Assembly (NCBI GenBank): GCA_964019695.1
Contig: OZ026515.1
Location: 133,384,849-133,448,848, forward strand
Reading direction: 5' to 3'
Source of the DNA: Loripinus fragilis
Lineage: Eukaryota; Mollusca; Bivalvia; Lucinida; Lucinidae
Length of the DNA stretch: 64,000 nt
Part shown: one piece after another, positions 11,930 to 25,260 of the stretch
Position numbering within the stretch: the stretch's first letter is position 1
Layout: each line of letters starts with the position of its first letter
Translations under genes and position numbers: made by a program
The notes under the pieces: generated by a model
What the model was told of the DNA's origin: nothing
Seen by the model: only the letters and a program-made list of their open reading frames with translations
The model's database searches: none

Positions 11930-13690
11930 AGTTCACCTTGAGTGGGGGCGTGTTTGCGAACAAAATATGTGTTACAATGTTGCTGCATTTATGATTCCCT
12001 TTAATTTTATATGCAACATGACAATGTTCTGAAAAAGTTAACTTTTGACCTATTGGCCGGGTCAGGGGCATGGGGCCAGGCAAAATATTTGCTACCATGT
12101 TGCTGCATTTTGTGATTTCATTTAATTTGATATGCAACATGACCGTGCTCTGAAAAGGCTGAATTTTGACCTATTGACCCGGTCAGGGGCGTGTGTATGT
12201 GTGTGTGTGGGAGGAGCTGCAGACAAAATATTTGCTACCATGTTGCTGCATTTCGTGATTCCATTTAATTTGATATTCAACATGACCATGTTCTGAAAAA
12301 GTTGAATTTCGACCTATTGTCCCATCCCTAGGGTTCTCGGGGAGGGGGTATGCGGACAAAATATTTGCTACCATGTTGCTGCATTCGTGATTCTCTTTAA
12401 TTTGATATGCACCGTGACCATATTCTGAAAAGTTGAACCTTAACCTATTGACCCCATCCCCAGGGTCGGGGATGACTGCGGGCAAATTATTCGCTACCAT
12501 GTTGCTGCATTTGTGATTCTATCTTTAATTTGATATTTAACATGACCATGTTCTGAAAAAAATGAACTTTGACCAAGTGACTCAATCCCCAGGGTCGGGG
12601 TGGGGTAGTTGGGTAGGGATCTGCGGGCAAAATATTTGCTACCATGCTGCTGCATTTAGTGATTCCCTTTAAATTGATATGCAACATGACCATGTTCTAA
12701 AAAGTTGAATTTTGACCTGTTGACCCCATCCATAGGGCCCAGGATGTCTGCGGGCAAAATATTGCAGCATTTGTGATTCTCTTTAATTTGATAAGTAACA
12801 TGACCATGTACTGGAAAAAATGATTTTTTACCTACTGATCCCATCCACAGGCTCGGGGGTGTAGGGGGGGGGGGGTCTGCGGGCAAAATATTTGTTACCA
12901 CGTTGCTGCATTCGTGATTCTCTTTAATTTTGATATGCAACATGACCATGTTCTGAAAAAGTTGAATTTTGACCTACTGACCCCATTCCCAGGGTCGGGG
13001 CGAGGGGTAGGCATCTGCGGGCAAATATTTGCTGCCTTGCTGCTGCATTTTCTGATTCCCTTTAAATTGATATTCAATGTGACCATATTCTGAAAAAGGT
13101 AAATTTTGACCTATTGGCCCCATCCCCAGGGTCGGGCTGTCTGCGAGCAAAATATTTGGTACCATGTTGTTGCATTCGTGATTCTCTTTAATTTGATATA
13201 CAACATGACCATGTTCTGACAAAGGTGAATTTTGACCTACTGGCCCCATTCTCAGGGTCAGGGGTATGGGGGTCTGCGCGCAAAATATTTGCTACCATGT
13301 AGCTGCATTCGTGATTTTCTTTAATTTGATATGCAACATGTCCATGTTCTTAAAAAATGTTTTGACCTACTGACCCCATCCCTAGGGTGGGGGGGGGGGG
13401 GGTATTGGGTCTGCGAGCAAAATATTTGCTACCATGTTGGTGCATTCTTGATTCTCTTTAATTTGATATGTACATGACCATGTTCTGAACAAGTGAATTT
13501 TGACCTATTGACCCCATCCACAGGGTCGGGGGTGTAGGGGGGGGGGGGGGGGTCTGTGGGCAAAATATGTGCTACCAAGTTGCTGCATTTGTGATTCTCA
13601 TTAATTTGATATGCATCATGGCCATGTTCTGAAAAAGTTGAATTTTGACCTTTTGACCCCACCCCCTAAGTCTCGGGGGTACGGACACAG
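11930..13690 (+). repeat. Tandem array of a ~135-bp unit, about 13 units
   Basis: Each unit carries gtctgcgggcaaaatatttg, ctaccatgttgctgcatt, tttaatttgatatgcaaca and gaccccatccccagggtc. Spacing of the ctaccatgttg block is 120-147 bp. Poly-G runs of different length near 12870, 13390 and 13535 mark unit-specific slippage. Minus-strand frames across it repeat the same peptide and are not genes. Confidence 0.9.
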
Positions 13691-14362
13691 GCCTTCGATC
13701 TAATATGTTCGTATTTTTTGTACCTCTGTATGAATGCGAAATTTCCGTAAAAATATTGACAACTTTCTGAGTTATAGCGAAATTTAAATATTCGACCTTT
13801 GACCCCACCTACAGGGTCAGGGGGGTGGGGTCATTTTCTTATCACTGTCATGCTTATCTACAGGCACTTGGTAATCATGGCCCATAGCGGGAAGTTGTCA
13901 GATATTATAGGTTTGGAGAAATGTGAAGTTTATACCACAAAAAAGGCCAATGTAGCTTTTGCATTAGCTTTAACCTAAGTCAAAAAGGGCCATAACTCAG
14001 TCAAAAATTCGCAAATGACCTCTAATTTCAAAGCTTGACCTGTACTTTTTATGCTTTACCCTTCCTTAAAATTTGAAAGAAATGGATGCATCCCTTCAAA
14101 AGTTATTGACCGGAAACCACAAATTGACAATTTAGCCAAAATCTAAGTCAAAAAAGGGCCATAACTCTGAAAACATTTTGCGGATTACCCCCTTATCAAA
14201 ATTGACCTGTATTTTATGATGCCTGACTCTTTTGTAAAGTTTAAATGAAATTGATGCATCCCTTCAAGAGTTTTCGATCGGAAATAAAAAGTGTGGCGCC
14301 GCGGACGACTACAACGCCACCACGGGAGTCATGATCCCTTTGCAGGAGGCACAATAAAAACC
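13691..14362 (+). repeat. Right arm (outer part) of the large inverted repeat
   Basis: This is the facing copy of 297-849 plus 2481-2640 and lacks the Harbinger-like insertion. It ends outward near gtcatgatccctttgcagg..cacaataaaaacc. Repeated 'gggccataactc' and 'gatgcatcccttcaa' blocks show an internal duplication of about 160 bp. Confidence 0.75.
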
Positions 14363-14399
14363 AGGTCACAGATGTGACGAATACTTAGCAATTCTTTCC

Positions 14400-14934
14400 A
14401 TGCCAGAAAGTATCAATAAATATTTCACATGTATGAGGATTTTGTACCATTTTTCACATGTATTTGAGAAAAAAGTAACACAAGTTCTTTTACAGAAGTT
14501 ATTCACACGTCAGAAAGCACCCAAAATCTATTATCGTTGACCGTACGAAATGATAAATTTACAGTTCAACAAGGCTATCTTTGAATAGAGCTACTCCATA
14601 GCTGTATTCGAAGGAAGCCTACGAATACAGCTACTGCGTAGCCTAAGAAAACACCTACTGAAGCGTTCGAATATACCATTCATGTAGCTGTATACATATC
14701 TTGAAGCATAACATGTTTTCACCAAATACAGCTATCCTTGCTTTAAATTATTGACTTACTCTTACTCTAATCAAAACTCATAGCAGCTATTCTGTGAGAC
14801 AATGTTGCTTTGGTTACAGCATTCCCCAATCCAATAAACTTTTTGTCCTTTCCCTTTATCTATATACTGCCTGAAGCCCTCACAAGCATGATCGTCAGGT
14901 ATACTTTGTACACACTTGGTAGCGAGATGAAAAA
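14400..14934. other. Decayed palindrome-array remnant, then short GAATACAGCTACT repeats
   Basis: Positions 14400-14500 continue the TTCACATGT / TTGTACC array seen before the repeat arm. Positions 14575-14740 hold five short variants of GAATACAGCTA in both orientations. No gene is visible. Confidence 0.45.
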
Positions 14935-15455
14935 ACGTAAGAAGGCAAAGATCATAAATCAATATACGCCTGACCAAGGACACCACATGAGAAATTGACA
15001 AAACACAAAAAGCTTCACATACAAGCAAACCAAGAGGTAAGCCATTTCCAAGCAGGTGCCCACGAGGCTACATAAACAGACAAGAAAGCATGACACGCAC
15101 GAAGCATAAATAACAAAAATGGTCCACAAGAGAAGCACCGCCTTGGAACGGTCAGGAAAACTATTTTACTGCAGGGCTTAAACAAGTTTCACAGTACCAT
15201 CGCCCTTAGTTCTAATGTGGAATAAGACACATAGATGTTTGGTTTGCATGAAATACCTCTAACTTATCCATGAATTATCTCCAAAAACATATAAATTTAG
15301 ATTTAAAAAAGGAGTTAAAGCAAACATAAGGACTCAAGAGTACATAAAACTGAATACTGGAGCAAAAGAAATCCAATAGTTTAACCCCCGTGGGTCTGAC
15401 AACAGCCAAAGCGTCAGGCCCCAACCATCGCATCCATATATAAGTCCTTACGTCC
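14935..15455 (-). mobile_element. Penelope-like element, 3' region fragment
   Basis: The minus strand matches the untranslated 3' region of the family: tail (aagaaggcaaagatcat..), the ctgcttggaaatggcttacc block, the accgttccaaggcggtgc block and the ttaagtcctta block. No reverse-transcriptase part is kept in this copy. Confidence 0.6.
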
Positions 15456-18400
15456 GAACTGTCATAGAGGCGTACACGTAACCATATCTAAATTAACGCA
15501 GGGTTCTTTAACCTGCACAAGGGGTGTCTTTCCCTGCACAGGGGGTATCCACTTAACGATTCGAAGGACGGTACGCTTTTCTAGTGTAAAGTATAGTTAC
15601 ATACGTTAAATAATATATTAAGCAATAGGTTTAATAGTTGCAATTCTTCTTCGAATTTAGCTACTCAAACGCATCGGCTTATCAAGTATCTCAATTCGAA
15701 GTAGCCATTTTCGGTACGACGGTGCCTAATTTAAAGTATATCTTATTTTTTTTCCATATGCTATTGGTACTTAAAAGAACCGCATTAAAGAAAAAAAAAG
15801 GTTTTAAATCTAATTCTAGTATAGTCGCCATATTGGATATTGTCATTTGGCCGAATAAAAACTACCAGATGACCCGATGCCCAAAAATATCAGCTTGATG
15901 TGTCAACATGAAACATTATACAGATGACCACCATGGTGATAGCATTTTGATGTTACATCTTTGATCCCCTATAATATCTAGATGCAACTAACAAAATGCC
16001 AGCATTATACAACTGGAAGTTAGGGAATAAAATATGAAAATCGATTGTTTTTCAAAATGACAGCCATGGCAGCTATTTTGTGAAACCCTGTTATCATTAA
16101 ATTATATTCTTATATATAAGTCCTTCCAATATTTTATCTGTGCCAGTACAGTCAAAATGTTCTAATTGGTTCAGAAGACAGGACAGACAATGTGCCGGTT
16201 CAGTCTCAATATTTTTATTAGTTCAGAAGACAGAACAGACAAGGCTATTCTATAGATTTAAATGAGTCTGGCGACCTTGTAAACTAGATCAAAGTCACCA
16301 AAATGTAATCAGCCATTATGCCCTCCCAATGGTATATCTTTACCAGTATTGTCTGAATCTATTCATTGGTTCAGAAGAGAGAGTGCCTTAAAAGCTTATT
16401 CATATAGCTACGTTTGTATATGACCCTGGTGACCTCGAGTATTAGGTCAATGTCATGAAAATATAATAATTCCTTTCGATTGGCCTTAGTAAATATCTAT
16501 GCACGTTTGGTTGAAATATATCAGACGGTTCAGCTACACTCACGCTGACAGGATCTTTACTCTTCTCAAAGTTGGACAGGATTCCCACTAATCGATGATC
16601 CACTGTGTATTTAAGTGTCTGTCAGTGCAAAGGTCTCGGGCTGATAGGAGGAATCGATACTACGAATACATTTTCTCATGTTTTACCCATGTTGTGATAC
16701 CTTAATATTCACATTTTGCTTATACTTGTGCATGCTAATACGACTTGTGCTTGCACAATTTATATGATGTTTCTGAAATAAAATAATAAATAAAATAGCT
16801 CTTAAATTGGTAAAACAAAGACTTATTTGATACTACTAAATTGTTGTTATATTTTGTAGGCGATTGACTTTGTGCTTACTATTGGTAGCGTGGATGCAGT
16901 GTTCCCAGAGCCTGGTAAAATACAAATTTAACAGATTTTGTTTGGTACTATTTTGAACAAGGCTACATCAATACAGACATCCTGTATATCAATCGGTGTC
17001 AGGACATTACAACAACGAATATCAACTAGACACAATTCGTGTTGCTGACAATGTCAAAGCTCCATCAGAGCTGCTGTATCAAAAGTAATGAAATTATTGT
17101 TTACGTTTGTCAAGGTTGTAGATCTTTATGGATACAATATGAGGTGTGAGTGTACAACAGAAAACAGCAATGCTTATTTTGAAGACAATGGATCCTGATG
17201 GTGAACGACTTTGTAGTATTCACAAACAAAGTAGGCGTGGTTCCGATTTGTTGGTACATATGGATAGTTATTACAATCTCCTACCATAAGAGTTTCCCAT
17301 TCCTGGTGCTAAAGATGGGTTCTCCAAGGATATACTGTGGGGCTAAGACTTTTAACACCAAAAAATCCCAAGTATGTGGCAGGACTAAATTACGATTACA
17401 AGCACACAAAGCAAATCAGGAGAATCCCAAGGATGATAAGAAGAGAGGCTGGCACAGAAAACTCGCTTGTGAAAGACATTCGAATTCTACTAAGATATCA
17501 ACATGATGATAAAGTTGCAGGATCAAGAAGCTTTTCTTTATGCAAAGCAGCTAAAAGAAGCATTGTGTAGTAGCTGTGTAATGCGCATTTTGGAAGACAG
17601 ATCTGGTAGATGAGATAACATTTTATAGTGCTAGCTACGACCATCACGGCTTGGTCTCTCAAATGTTATAAAACATCACTTAGACATATTCTGTAGTTAC
17701 TGGAACTGCCACATAATCAGGGCCAATAACAACAGTGACGTGCAGTCTGGAACACAAGATGTTACATATCATTAATTCATTGTACTTTGCTCTAGTGACT
17801 ACTTCTCAGTACAATCGTGTACAATGGGTGAATGGTATGAGTCAATTATATGCGTGATGATCAATATTGATGTGCTGTCCCATACAATAACTGTGATGAT
17901 CAATATAAGGGCGAAAAGCAGAAGTATCAGAGATGGTTCTACTTCCTCAGTCGTCAGAGGATAATGAATTGCTTTTAAAGGCATCGCTTGCACAGTTTTA
18001 GGAAACAACCCAGTACCTTATAAATTAAGCAAGATTGTATGTCATCTATGTGGTTAATTTAACTATTTTGCGTTTCTGTGATAAAGGTATAGGTTATATT
18101 TTGTATATGTTATATAATATACATTATCAGCTCCATTGTAAATATTCTATAACCCGTACATAACATAAATAACCTGTATAGCCCTGACCCAGCTGTTTCC
18201 TATGGTTGTGGCACACTAGATTTAGATTTTGAAACATATATTGTGTTGCTATTTGTTGAACTTTTGGAATAGAAGGGTTTCAGTAAACAATTATTGGTGT
18301 GAGAAAAAATAGTTTGACCATTTTTAAGCTCAAATAGAATAAATAATCTAAGATGTATAATACTCCGTTTGCTTAAAATCGAACATGTAATTGTGTAAAC

Positions 18401-19654
18401 ATGGTTTCTATGATGTTATAATCATGTGATGCAAATTACCCTCCATGTACATCCTAGATCTGATTCAATTGAATGGGCCCAAGAGTTCAGAATGTTCATT
18501 GAATAGACTGTCATTTCTATTCTAGCCATGTATGCGTTCAGATTTTAATGCATTACACTAAGCATTCAGTTAAGACTCAGACAACCAGTACATACACTAT
18601 CTGGCAGGAGTCTTTGGTGATACGCGATTCTCATAGCTGAAATTCTTAGCTTTCTTTCTACAGGCAACAAAGGCTCTCCTGATTAGACTGTGTAAATGCC
18701 TATACTAAGCATATCGGACAATTCTCTTTGTGCAAAAACATAGCGTTTCTTCAATTTATGGTTTTGCTCACACGTCAAAAATGCTTCTGATACTTTATTC
18801 ATATATGAGTAAGAACCCAGTTAACAAACATCATATAGCCTTTGCTTAAGAAAAGCTGTCATTGGGGTTCCTGTCAATGCCATGAGTCTTTAAAAATAAG
18901 TTCTATGACAGAAAGTTCTGAAAAAAAAGATTCTGCGACCGTTTCTGAACTACGCTTAAGTTATAAACTCTAACTTGTAGAGGCAAACATTGAGTAAGAC
19001 TTGGAAATGTCACAATCACACACTGTATACCAAACTAGGGTAACGTGACGTCAAGATGACAATTTAAGTAAAGCAGCCAACTCTCTCTTCCCCAAAATAG
19101 AAAGGCACTGAATACTGCACAACATGGTTCAAGCAATGGTATTTATCTTTTTCCCGCCATTCAGGAAATTGTCATCTCTAAGCTTATCTTCTAGCGTATA
19201 TGTTCTTTTAAAGCATATGCCTAGTATTTTGCGAACAATTTAACAACACAAACTGTTTGGACCCATGAGAAAATCCATAGGACCAGTTGGTAAAGTGTTT
19301 CCATCTGCACTTTTCGGAGGCTGTGCTGTCTGGGATTTAAGAATAACGTTATACACCATAAGATAATTTTTATTATGTGACCATCTAAGGTCATACATGT
19401 GATAGATAGCCTATTTTCATCTTCACCCCATACGCAATTATAGTGAGAGATATGAACCTCAATGAGTCTAAAAGGAAAATGAGATCACCTTACGAGTTTT
19501 AGACAGATTTTAAGCATATCTGACATTGACCATAGACCGCAAGGTCATATTGGTAATCTGAATAGCGTTCATTGTGCCAAATATTTTAATCTAAAAATGA
19601 AGATTTAACTTTATGTGACCTTGTCATTTGGCCCCGAGGTCATATAAGTGACCT
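15456..19654. other. Long gene-free stretch
   Basis: Positions 16140-16400 contain three degenerate repeats with ggttcagaagacag. Positions 17170-17570 have somewhat coding-like composition in short overlapping frames with several stops, but no family motif could be read. The rest is unremarkable AT-rich DNA. Confidence 0.35.
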
Positions 19655-19712
19655 AAAGAACATAAGTAAGAAAGGGGGCAAAGATCAGCAATCGACACAA
19701 TCAAGTACTACA
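19655..19712 (-). repeat. Penelope-like element tail fragment
   Basis: The short segment taagtaagaaagggggcaaagatcag..tcaagtac matches the extreme 3' tail of the retroelement family. Confidence 0.5.
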
Positions 19713-20522
19713 CCTAAATGACATATTGCCATCTACATCCCTAGGCAATAGTTGTTCCAAATATCAACATCACCTTATAAAAATGAATAAGGAGTCCACA
19801 GTACGAGCATCAGTGACTGACAATGAGCAACTGCACCACTGGTGCCCAACTCCTTCACAAATATTTGAAAAAAAATCACCAACAGGTCATCATGAAACAA
19901 TTTGGACGGATAACAGAAAGAGACAGTTAAATTTAATTTAACATTTTATCTGCTATAAATGTCAAATATATGCTTTAATTGTTTAAATAGTGCAAGATGT
20001 ATTTCCCACTTCGAATTTCTTAGTTGTATATCGTTTCTGATGAAAAGAAAACAACAACGCCAACTGCATTTTCCACAGCATTGTGATGGTTTGGACAGCG
20101 ATCAGAGTTTTGACATCACTGTCTCTTTAAGACAATGTCAAAGATTGGACTTTGATACAGTCATGGTCTGGCTAAGATAGTCACAGCATGGCTAAGACAG
20201 TTTAACTGCAGAGTTAATCCAGTTTTTCACTACATATGTTTTATATTGTTCCTTTTCTCATAATTTTGAGTTGAATTACTCAATACTTAATGGCTTTATT
20301 GAATAATCCACTGAACTGGGTCCCGAACTGGGGACATAAGTTATTTGTTAAGACCCAGATTGGATGCCATAGAACGCAACCTCTCGGCAGTCTTTGTTGC
20401 TGGCTTCAGAATACCATATAATTTTCAAGCATTTTTACATATCTTAATGCAATAATCAGATAACAGTGATGAAAAATAGTAAGTGAGTATAAACATGCTT
20501 TACTGCTACATAAACATCTTAA
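19713..20522. other. Unannotated DNA
   Basis: Two short frames of 71-73 residues occur but show no recognisable domain. No RNA gene or repeat family was recognised. Confidence 0.35.
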
Positions 20523-22908
20523 AGGCCCCTCACACTGGTCAATGTAAACGCACCGGTGGTTGCTACAACGAGCTGGTGGTTGCATTTGTCAGCACAGGTG
20601 GTGGCGTAAAAGGTAAAAAAATATCTATACCTGTTGACTTTATTATTTATTTATAAACTTGCATTTATTTTATTTGTGATGACACCTGGCGCACAGACCA
20701 TCGGCAACATTGCAGTTTATGGCTCTGTCAAGCAATTGGTGAATTAATTCATGGTTTTGACTGCAAATCCAACAAAGTTCTGGAGTTTTGCCGTGACAGG
20801 TGCTTTTTTCTAGTGTAACTGCCTAAATTGGGGGAAATCTGCATGTCTAAGCGCAGCTGTTGTCATATTCCCATGAAGTAACATCCAAAAAACGATTACT
20901 ACTTTGTATTTTTTCTTGGTAAACTAGAAAAAATTTTATTGAGGAATTTTATTACAACGCACTGGGAGCATTTTTGACGCATTGATACAGCGCACAGATG
21001 GTTGCACAGAAGTCCTGTGGTTGCTGGTGCAGACTCACCACATCATTCACTGTTCAAATCGCCATTTCAATCAGCACATGATATTTCGATACTGTGAAGA
21101 AGGCTCAGACGAGCCTGTGCAAACGTGCAGAGCCTTTTCTGACAGCACAAGAGATCTTGATATTTATTACATTGTCCAGTGACTGCCTGCGGAAATGTGC
21201 AGACTCACCAGAGTATTCGCTGCTGGCGTGAATAGCACACAAATCGCCATTTAAGGCAGCAAAAGAGATTTTGTACAGTTACAAAGGCCAAGGTAAGCCT
21301 GTGCAAATCTGCAGACTCGCCAGATCCTTCGCTGCTCGCACAAAGTTGCATTCAATCGCCATTTGAGTCACCACATAAGTATTTTGAACTGTGACGAAGG
21401 CTCAGACTAGACCAAGCAAATGTGTAGATTGCCCAAGCCATCCCTGTTCGCATGAATGACACCCAAAAATAGTAAGTGAGTATCACAATCACAAACTGCA
21501 GACAAGCCCATGGCACTGAGAGGAATAGCCACACAACAATCACGAGACACCAGGAAGACAAACTAAGCAAGCAGATAGCCTTCTCTCTTCCCCATCAAGA
21601 TGATCGCAAAACAAGTATGGACATAAAGTAACAAAATATAGAACAATTACAGAATCCTGTAATGGGAGTAACAATCTACGACGAATCAACAACAACAGAA
21701 TCACCTCATTAGACCAGACAGCAGCCTATATCTCTGGGGTGCTAAAATTGCATTTTACTGGTACCAAATCTTTGCCCTAGATTCTGCTGTTGTTGAAGCA
21801 AAAAAAAATAAGCTCGCATGGAGGCTTCTTAACTATTGTCATGTATCATAACGTACAAACAATCTCATTAAATTAAAAGTTTTGTGCCAATCTGGAAAAT
21901 AGGCGTGAACACTCCCAAAGTGCGAACAGGGCTAGCTCTGGAGCGTCTCTGGTGAGACTACACATTTGCAGAGTCACGCTTGAGCCTTCATCAGTGTACA
22001 AAAACCACAAAATCTATGCCTATTGACTGTATGATTTCTTTATAAGCTTGCATTTATTTTACTTTTGATGACCCAATGCGCACAAACCGCCAGAAACATT
22101 GCAATTTATGGCTTGTTTTAATTCATGGTTTGACCAACACAGTTGTTGAGTTTGACAGTGACAGGTGCTTTTTTCTATTGTGACTGCCTAACTTCAGGTA
22201 ATTCTGCATGTCTAAGCACAGCTGCAGCTATGTTATCATAATCCCATGAAATAACATCAAAAAACGATTACTACTCACTATTTTTCTATGCAGAGAAGGC
22301 TCTGGCAAGTCTGTACATTTGCACAGGCTCACCTGAGTCTTCGTCCTGGTACTGAAATATCATGTGCTGGCTCAAAAAAAAACGATTTATGTACCGTTTA
22401 TAAGAACAGTGAATGCTGTGGCGAGGCTGCACCAGCAACCATGGCACATCTAGGCAACCATCAGTGCGTTGTATCAATGCGTCAAAAAATGCTCCCAGTG
22501 CGTTGTAATAAAATTCATCAATAAAACGTTAGCTAGTTTACCAAGAAGAAAAGATACAAAGTGGTAATCGTTTTTTGGATGTTATTACAAGTAAATATGA
22601 TAACAGCTGTGTTTAGACATGCATATTCCCCTCAATTTAGGCAGTTACACTAGAAAAAAGCACCTGTCACGGCACAACTCCAGAACTTTGTTGGATTTGC
22701 AGTCCAAACCATGAATTGAATTAAATCACCAATTGCTTGGCAGAGACATAAACTGCAATGTTACCGGTGGTGTGTGCGCCAGGTGTCATCACAAATAAAA
22801 TAAATGCAAGTTTATAAATAAATCATAAAGTCCTGTGCTGAAAAATGCAACCACCAGCTCGTTGTAGCAACCACCGGTGCGTTTACATTCACCAGTGTGC
22901 CCCTGGGG
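20523..22908. mobile_element. 2.4-kb element with ~510-bp terminal inverted repeats
   Basis: Left (20523-21045) and right (22395-22908) arms are inverted copies. They begin GGCCCCTCACACTGG and GGGGCACACTGG, then share aatgtaaacgcaccggtgg, aacgagctggtggttgca, atttatttataaacttgca, caggtgcttttttctagtg and aaaacgattactac. A third, direct partial copy lies inside at 22000-22290. The interior 21046-21999 is a degenerate tandem of units with gcctgtgcaaa..tgcagactc..cgctgc. No transposase frame is present. Confidence 0.7.
22000..22290 (+). repeat. Third internal copy of the inverted-repeat arm
   Basis: The segment shares ataagcttgcatttatttta, caggtgcttttttctattgtg, ctgcatgtctaagcacagct and aaaaacgattactactcac with the left arm in direct orientation. 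It is more diverged than the two ends are from each other. Confidence 0.65.
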
Positions 22909-23540
22909 GTTCTGAAAACCCTTGCTTTACTCTCTCAGGTTTCAGTGCCACTTTTGGGGCCCACCAGATGTTAATGCATAGAAAATCATGTTTGACACCT
23001 ATATAATTATACCTCACGTGAAATCCCATACAAACTTCCATAGATGAGCCACTGATATGGCTTCGAGGAATATTGCCATCCCCACCCCTTGACAAAATAT
23101 TAGTCTGTACTTTCATTTACTTCTCCGCAACAAGTTTGCTACTACTGTAGCAGTGGCAGTTCAGCTGCCACCATATTGGCTGTAAAGTTACACCCTTTTT
23201 TGTATTGTCCCCTGCTGAAAAAATAAAATGATGTATTTGCTGTGGCTAGCCTACACTTTTTGGGCTGATTCAATCAATCCTTCGCTTCTCACATATATAC
23301 GCTAAGTACATATTCTCATGAGTAGAGTTGTCCTGATTTCAAATAATTTCAGGTGATCAGTTACCAGGATTTAAGATTCAAAGGTTTTTGTGTGTTTTGT
23401 GTCAAAAAATAAATTTACCTGTTCACGCGGATTACAACAAATGTCATTTGCTCTTTTTTATTGCTGAAATGATCAGGCTGCGTCTACAACTTGCTTAAGT
23501 CAGTATTGTAAGTACATGTACATGTAATCTACATGCAATG
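22909..23540. other. Unannotated DNA
   Basis: No coding frame or repeat was recognised. The blocks 'ttaatgcatagaaaatca' near 22971 and near 56318 are similar and may be a short dispersed repeat. Confidence 0.35.
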
Positions 23541-23606
23541 ATGCATCTAAAATGGTGTCTGCTGCATATCTCTGATATATGCAGCAGACACCATTTTCAG
23601 ATGCAT
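23541..23606. repeat. 66-bp foldback hairpin
   Basis: The arms, ATGCATCT..ATGGTGTCTGCTGCATAT and its complement, pair over about 28 bp with two mismatches around a loop of a few bases. The inner sequence (gcagcagac) resembles one end of MITE family A, so it may be a head-to-head remnant of two ends. Confidence 0.75.
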
Positions 23607-24019
23607 TATCGCAGGCGCTATAAGGATTAACTTATCAAGGATGAGTGACAAATACATACTGATATGTTGTCCATCTTGATAATTATCCATTGACGGAACA
23701 ATGAAATTGGTGGAAATGGATAAGTTTCCCATAATATAATATTTCAAATAGTTGTACAAACAATATTCTAAACATAATTCAATAATAAAGCAAAGCATGG
23801 GCGGATTCATGCTAAATATTACTACCTGTCATTGTTGTAGTTACCTATGGACCAGAACAATCAAACAGAACATAGATTACAAACAATGAAAAGTCTACAT
23901 CAGTAGCAGAGAAAGTTCAGATGCCACACCATTGGATGTAAAGTTCACTAATTTTACAGCCTATATAGTTATTACCTATTTATACTCCGACATTTATGCC
24001 GAGGGGTAAATAGTTTTCA

Positions 24020-25260
24020 TCTTTCCTTTAATCCGTTTGTCCGTTGGTAAGTTTGTTCATTCATTCTTAACAATGACAACGTTTTTGATTATTTTTTCCA
24101 GTGATGTGTGTCTCAGTAACCATTGATCAGAAAGCACTGATATTTGAAACATAGTTACCCTGGAGGGTTGGCATTTACATCATGACTTCAGACCCCAGGG
24201 TCCTTGCCCCTCTGTGGGACTGGAGGTCAAAATATAGGACATCTTTAAAAAGTATGACAAAGTTTTAGTAAGAGTTTCTAGAGTGGTACATATCTCTGTA
24301 AACCCATATCAGAAATCATTCATATTTGGACAATAGTAACCCTGTATGATTGGCATTTACTTCATGCTTCCAGATATAAAGATCCCTGTCCCTGGGCGAG
24401 GCTGGAGGTAAAAATCTAGGACACCGTTAAACGTGATTTGTTTCTTTTCGACTTACACAAGATAACTACCTACCATTTGTTAGAAAGCATTCGTGCCGTG
24501 GACAATTGGTATCAGTTATAGTTCACTTTGACTTGACTGATTCAGAGCCTTGGGTTGATGCCCCAGGGTGGGGTTAGAGGACACAATCTAGATCATCTTA
24601 TTTTTTTTCTTTATAGAATCATTTGTTTTGAACAATAGATACTAATGAAGACTGACTTTGTGTGACCTCACACGTTAGGGTTCATGACACAGAGTGGGGC
24701 TTTAGGTCAACATTTATCTAATCTTTAAAGTGCTGTTTTATTTTTCTGACTTATGCATATATTTTACCAACCATTGATTAGAAAGCATTAATGCATTAAA
24801 CCAGGGTAGGGGGGTCACAATCTAGGACAACTTTGAGAAAGCTTATTTTATTTTTCATCTTACCCCCAATAAACATTTATGGGCATTTGATATCTTTTAT
24901 GACAGGCTTCGACTGGGCAGCTTCAAACTCTTTGGTGGGTTTGAGGTCAAATCTAATGTCAATGACATCTTAAAGATTTTTTGTATGTAGTCATTTGAAT
25001 TTAACAACCTACCTTTTTCAGGCTGACTTTCTCTCCGCTATATCAGTCCTCGTTATTTATGGCCCAGGGTAGGGCTAGAGGTCAAATCTTGGACATCTTT
25101 AAAAAGTGCTAGTTTATTTTACTGACTTGTGTAGATATTTTACCAACATTGACACTATTCATATTTGGTATCATGCATGGCTTGCTTCCACTTGACTACT
25201 TTAGATACATGGTTACTTGCAAGAGTTCAAAATCTAGGACACATTTAGATTTGAGGGCAT
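24020..25260 (+). repeat. Degenerate ~200-bp tandem repeat
   Basis: Blocks recur about six times at irregular spacing: 'aggtcaaaatctaggacatctttaaa', 'attttaccaaccattgatta', 'gaaagcatt' and 'ggcccagggtagggctagagg'. The order is constant and the units are strongly diverged. This indicates an old tandem array. Confidence 0.6.

Noticed and set aside
11889..13808. Eight overlapping minus-strand frames with a common peptide
   Set aside because: They are repeated readings of the 135-bp tandem unit, broken by stops and length changes.
17198..17570. A possible decayed coding exon
   Set aside because: Composition looks coding in places, but frames are short, stops are frequent and no family could be named.
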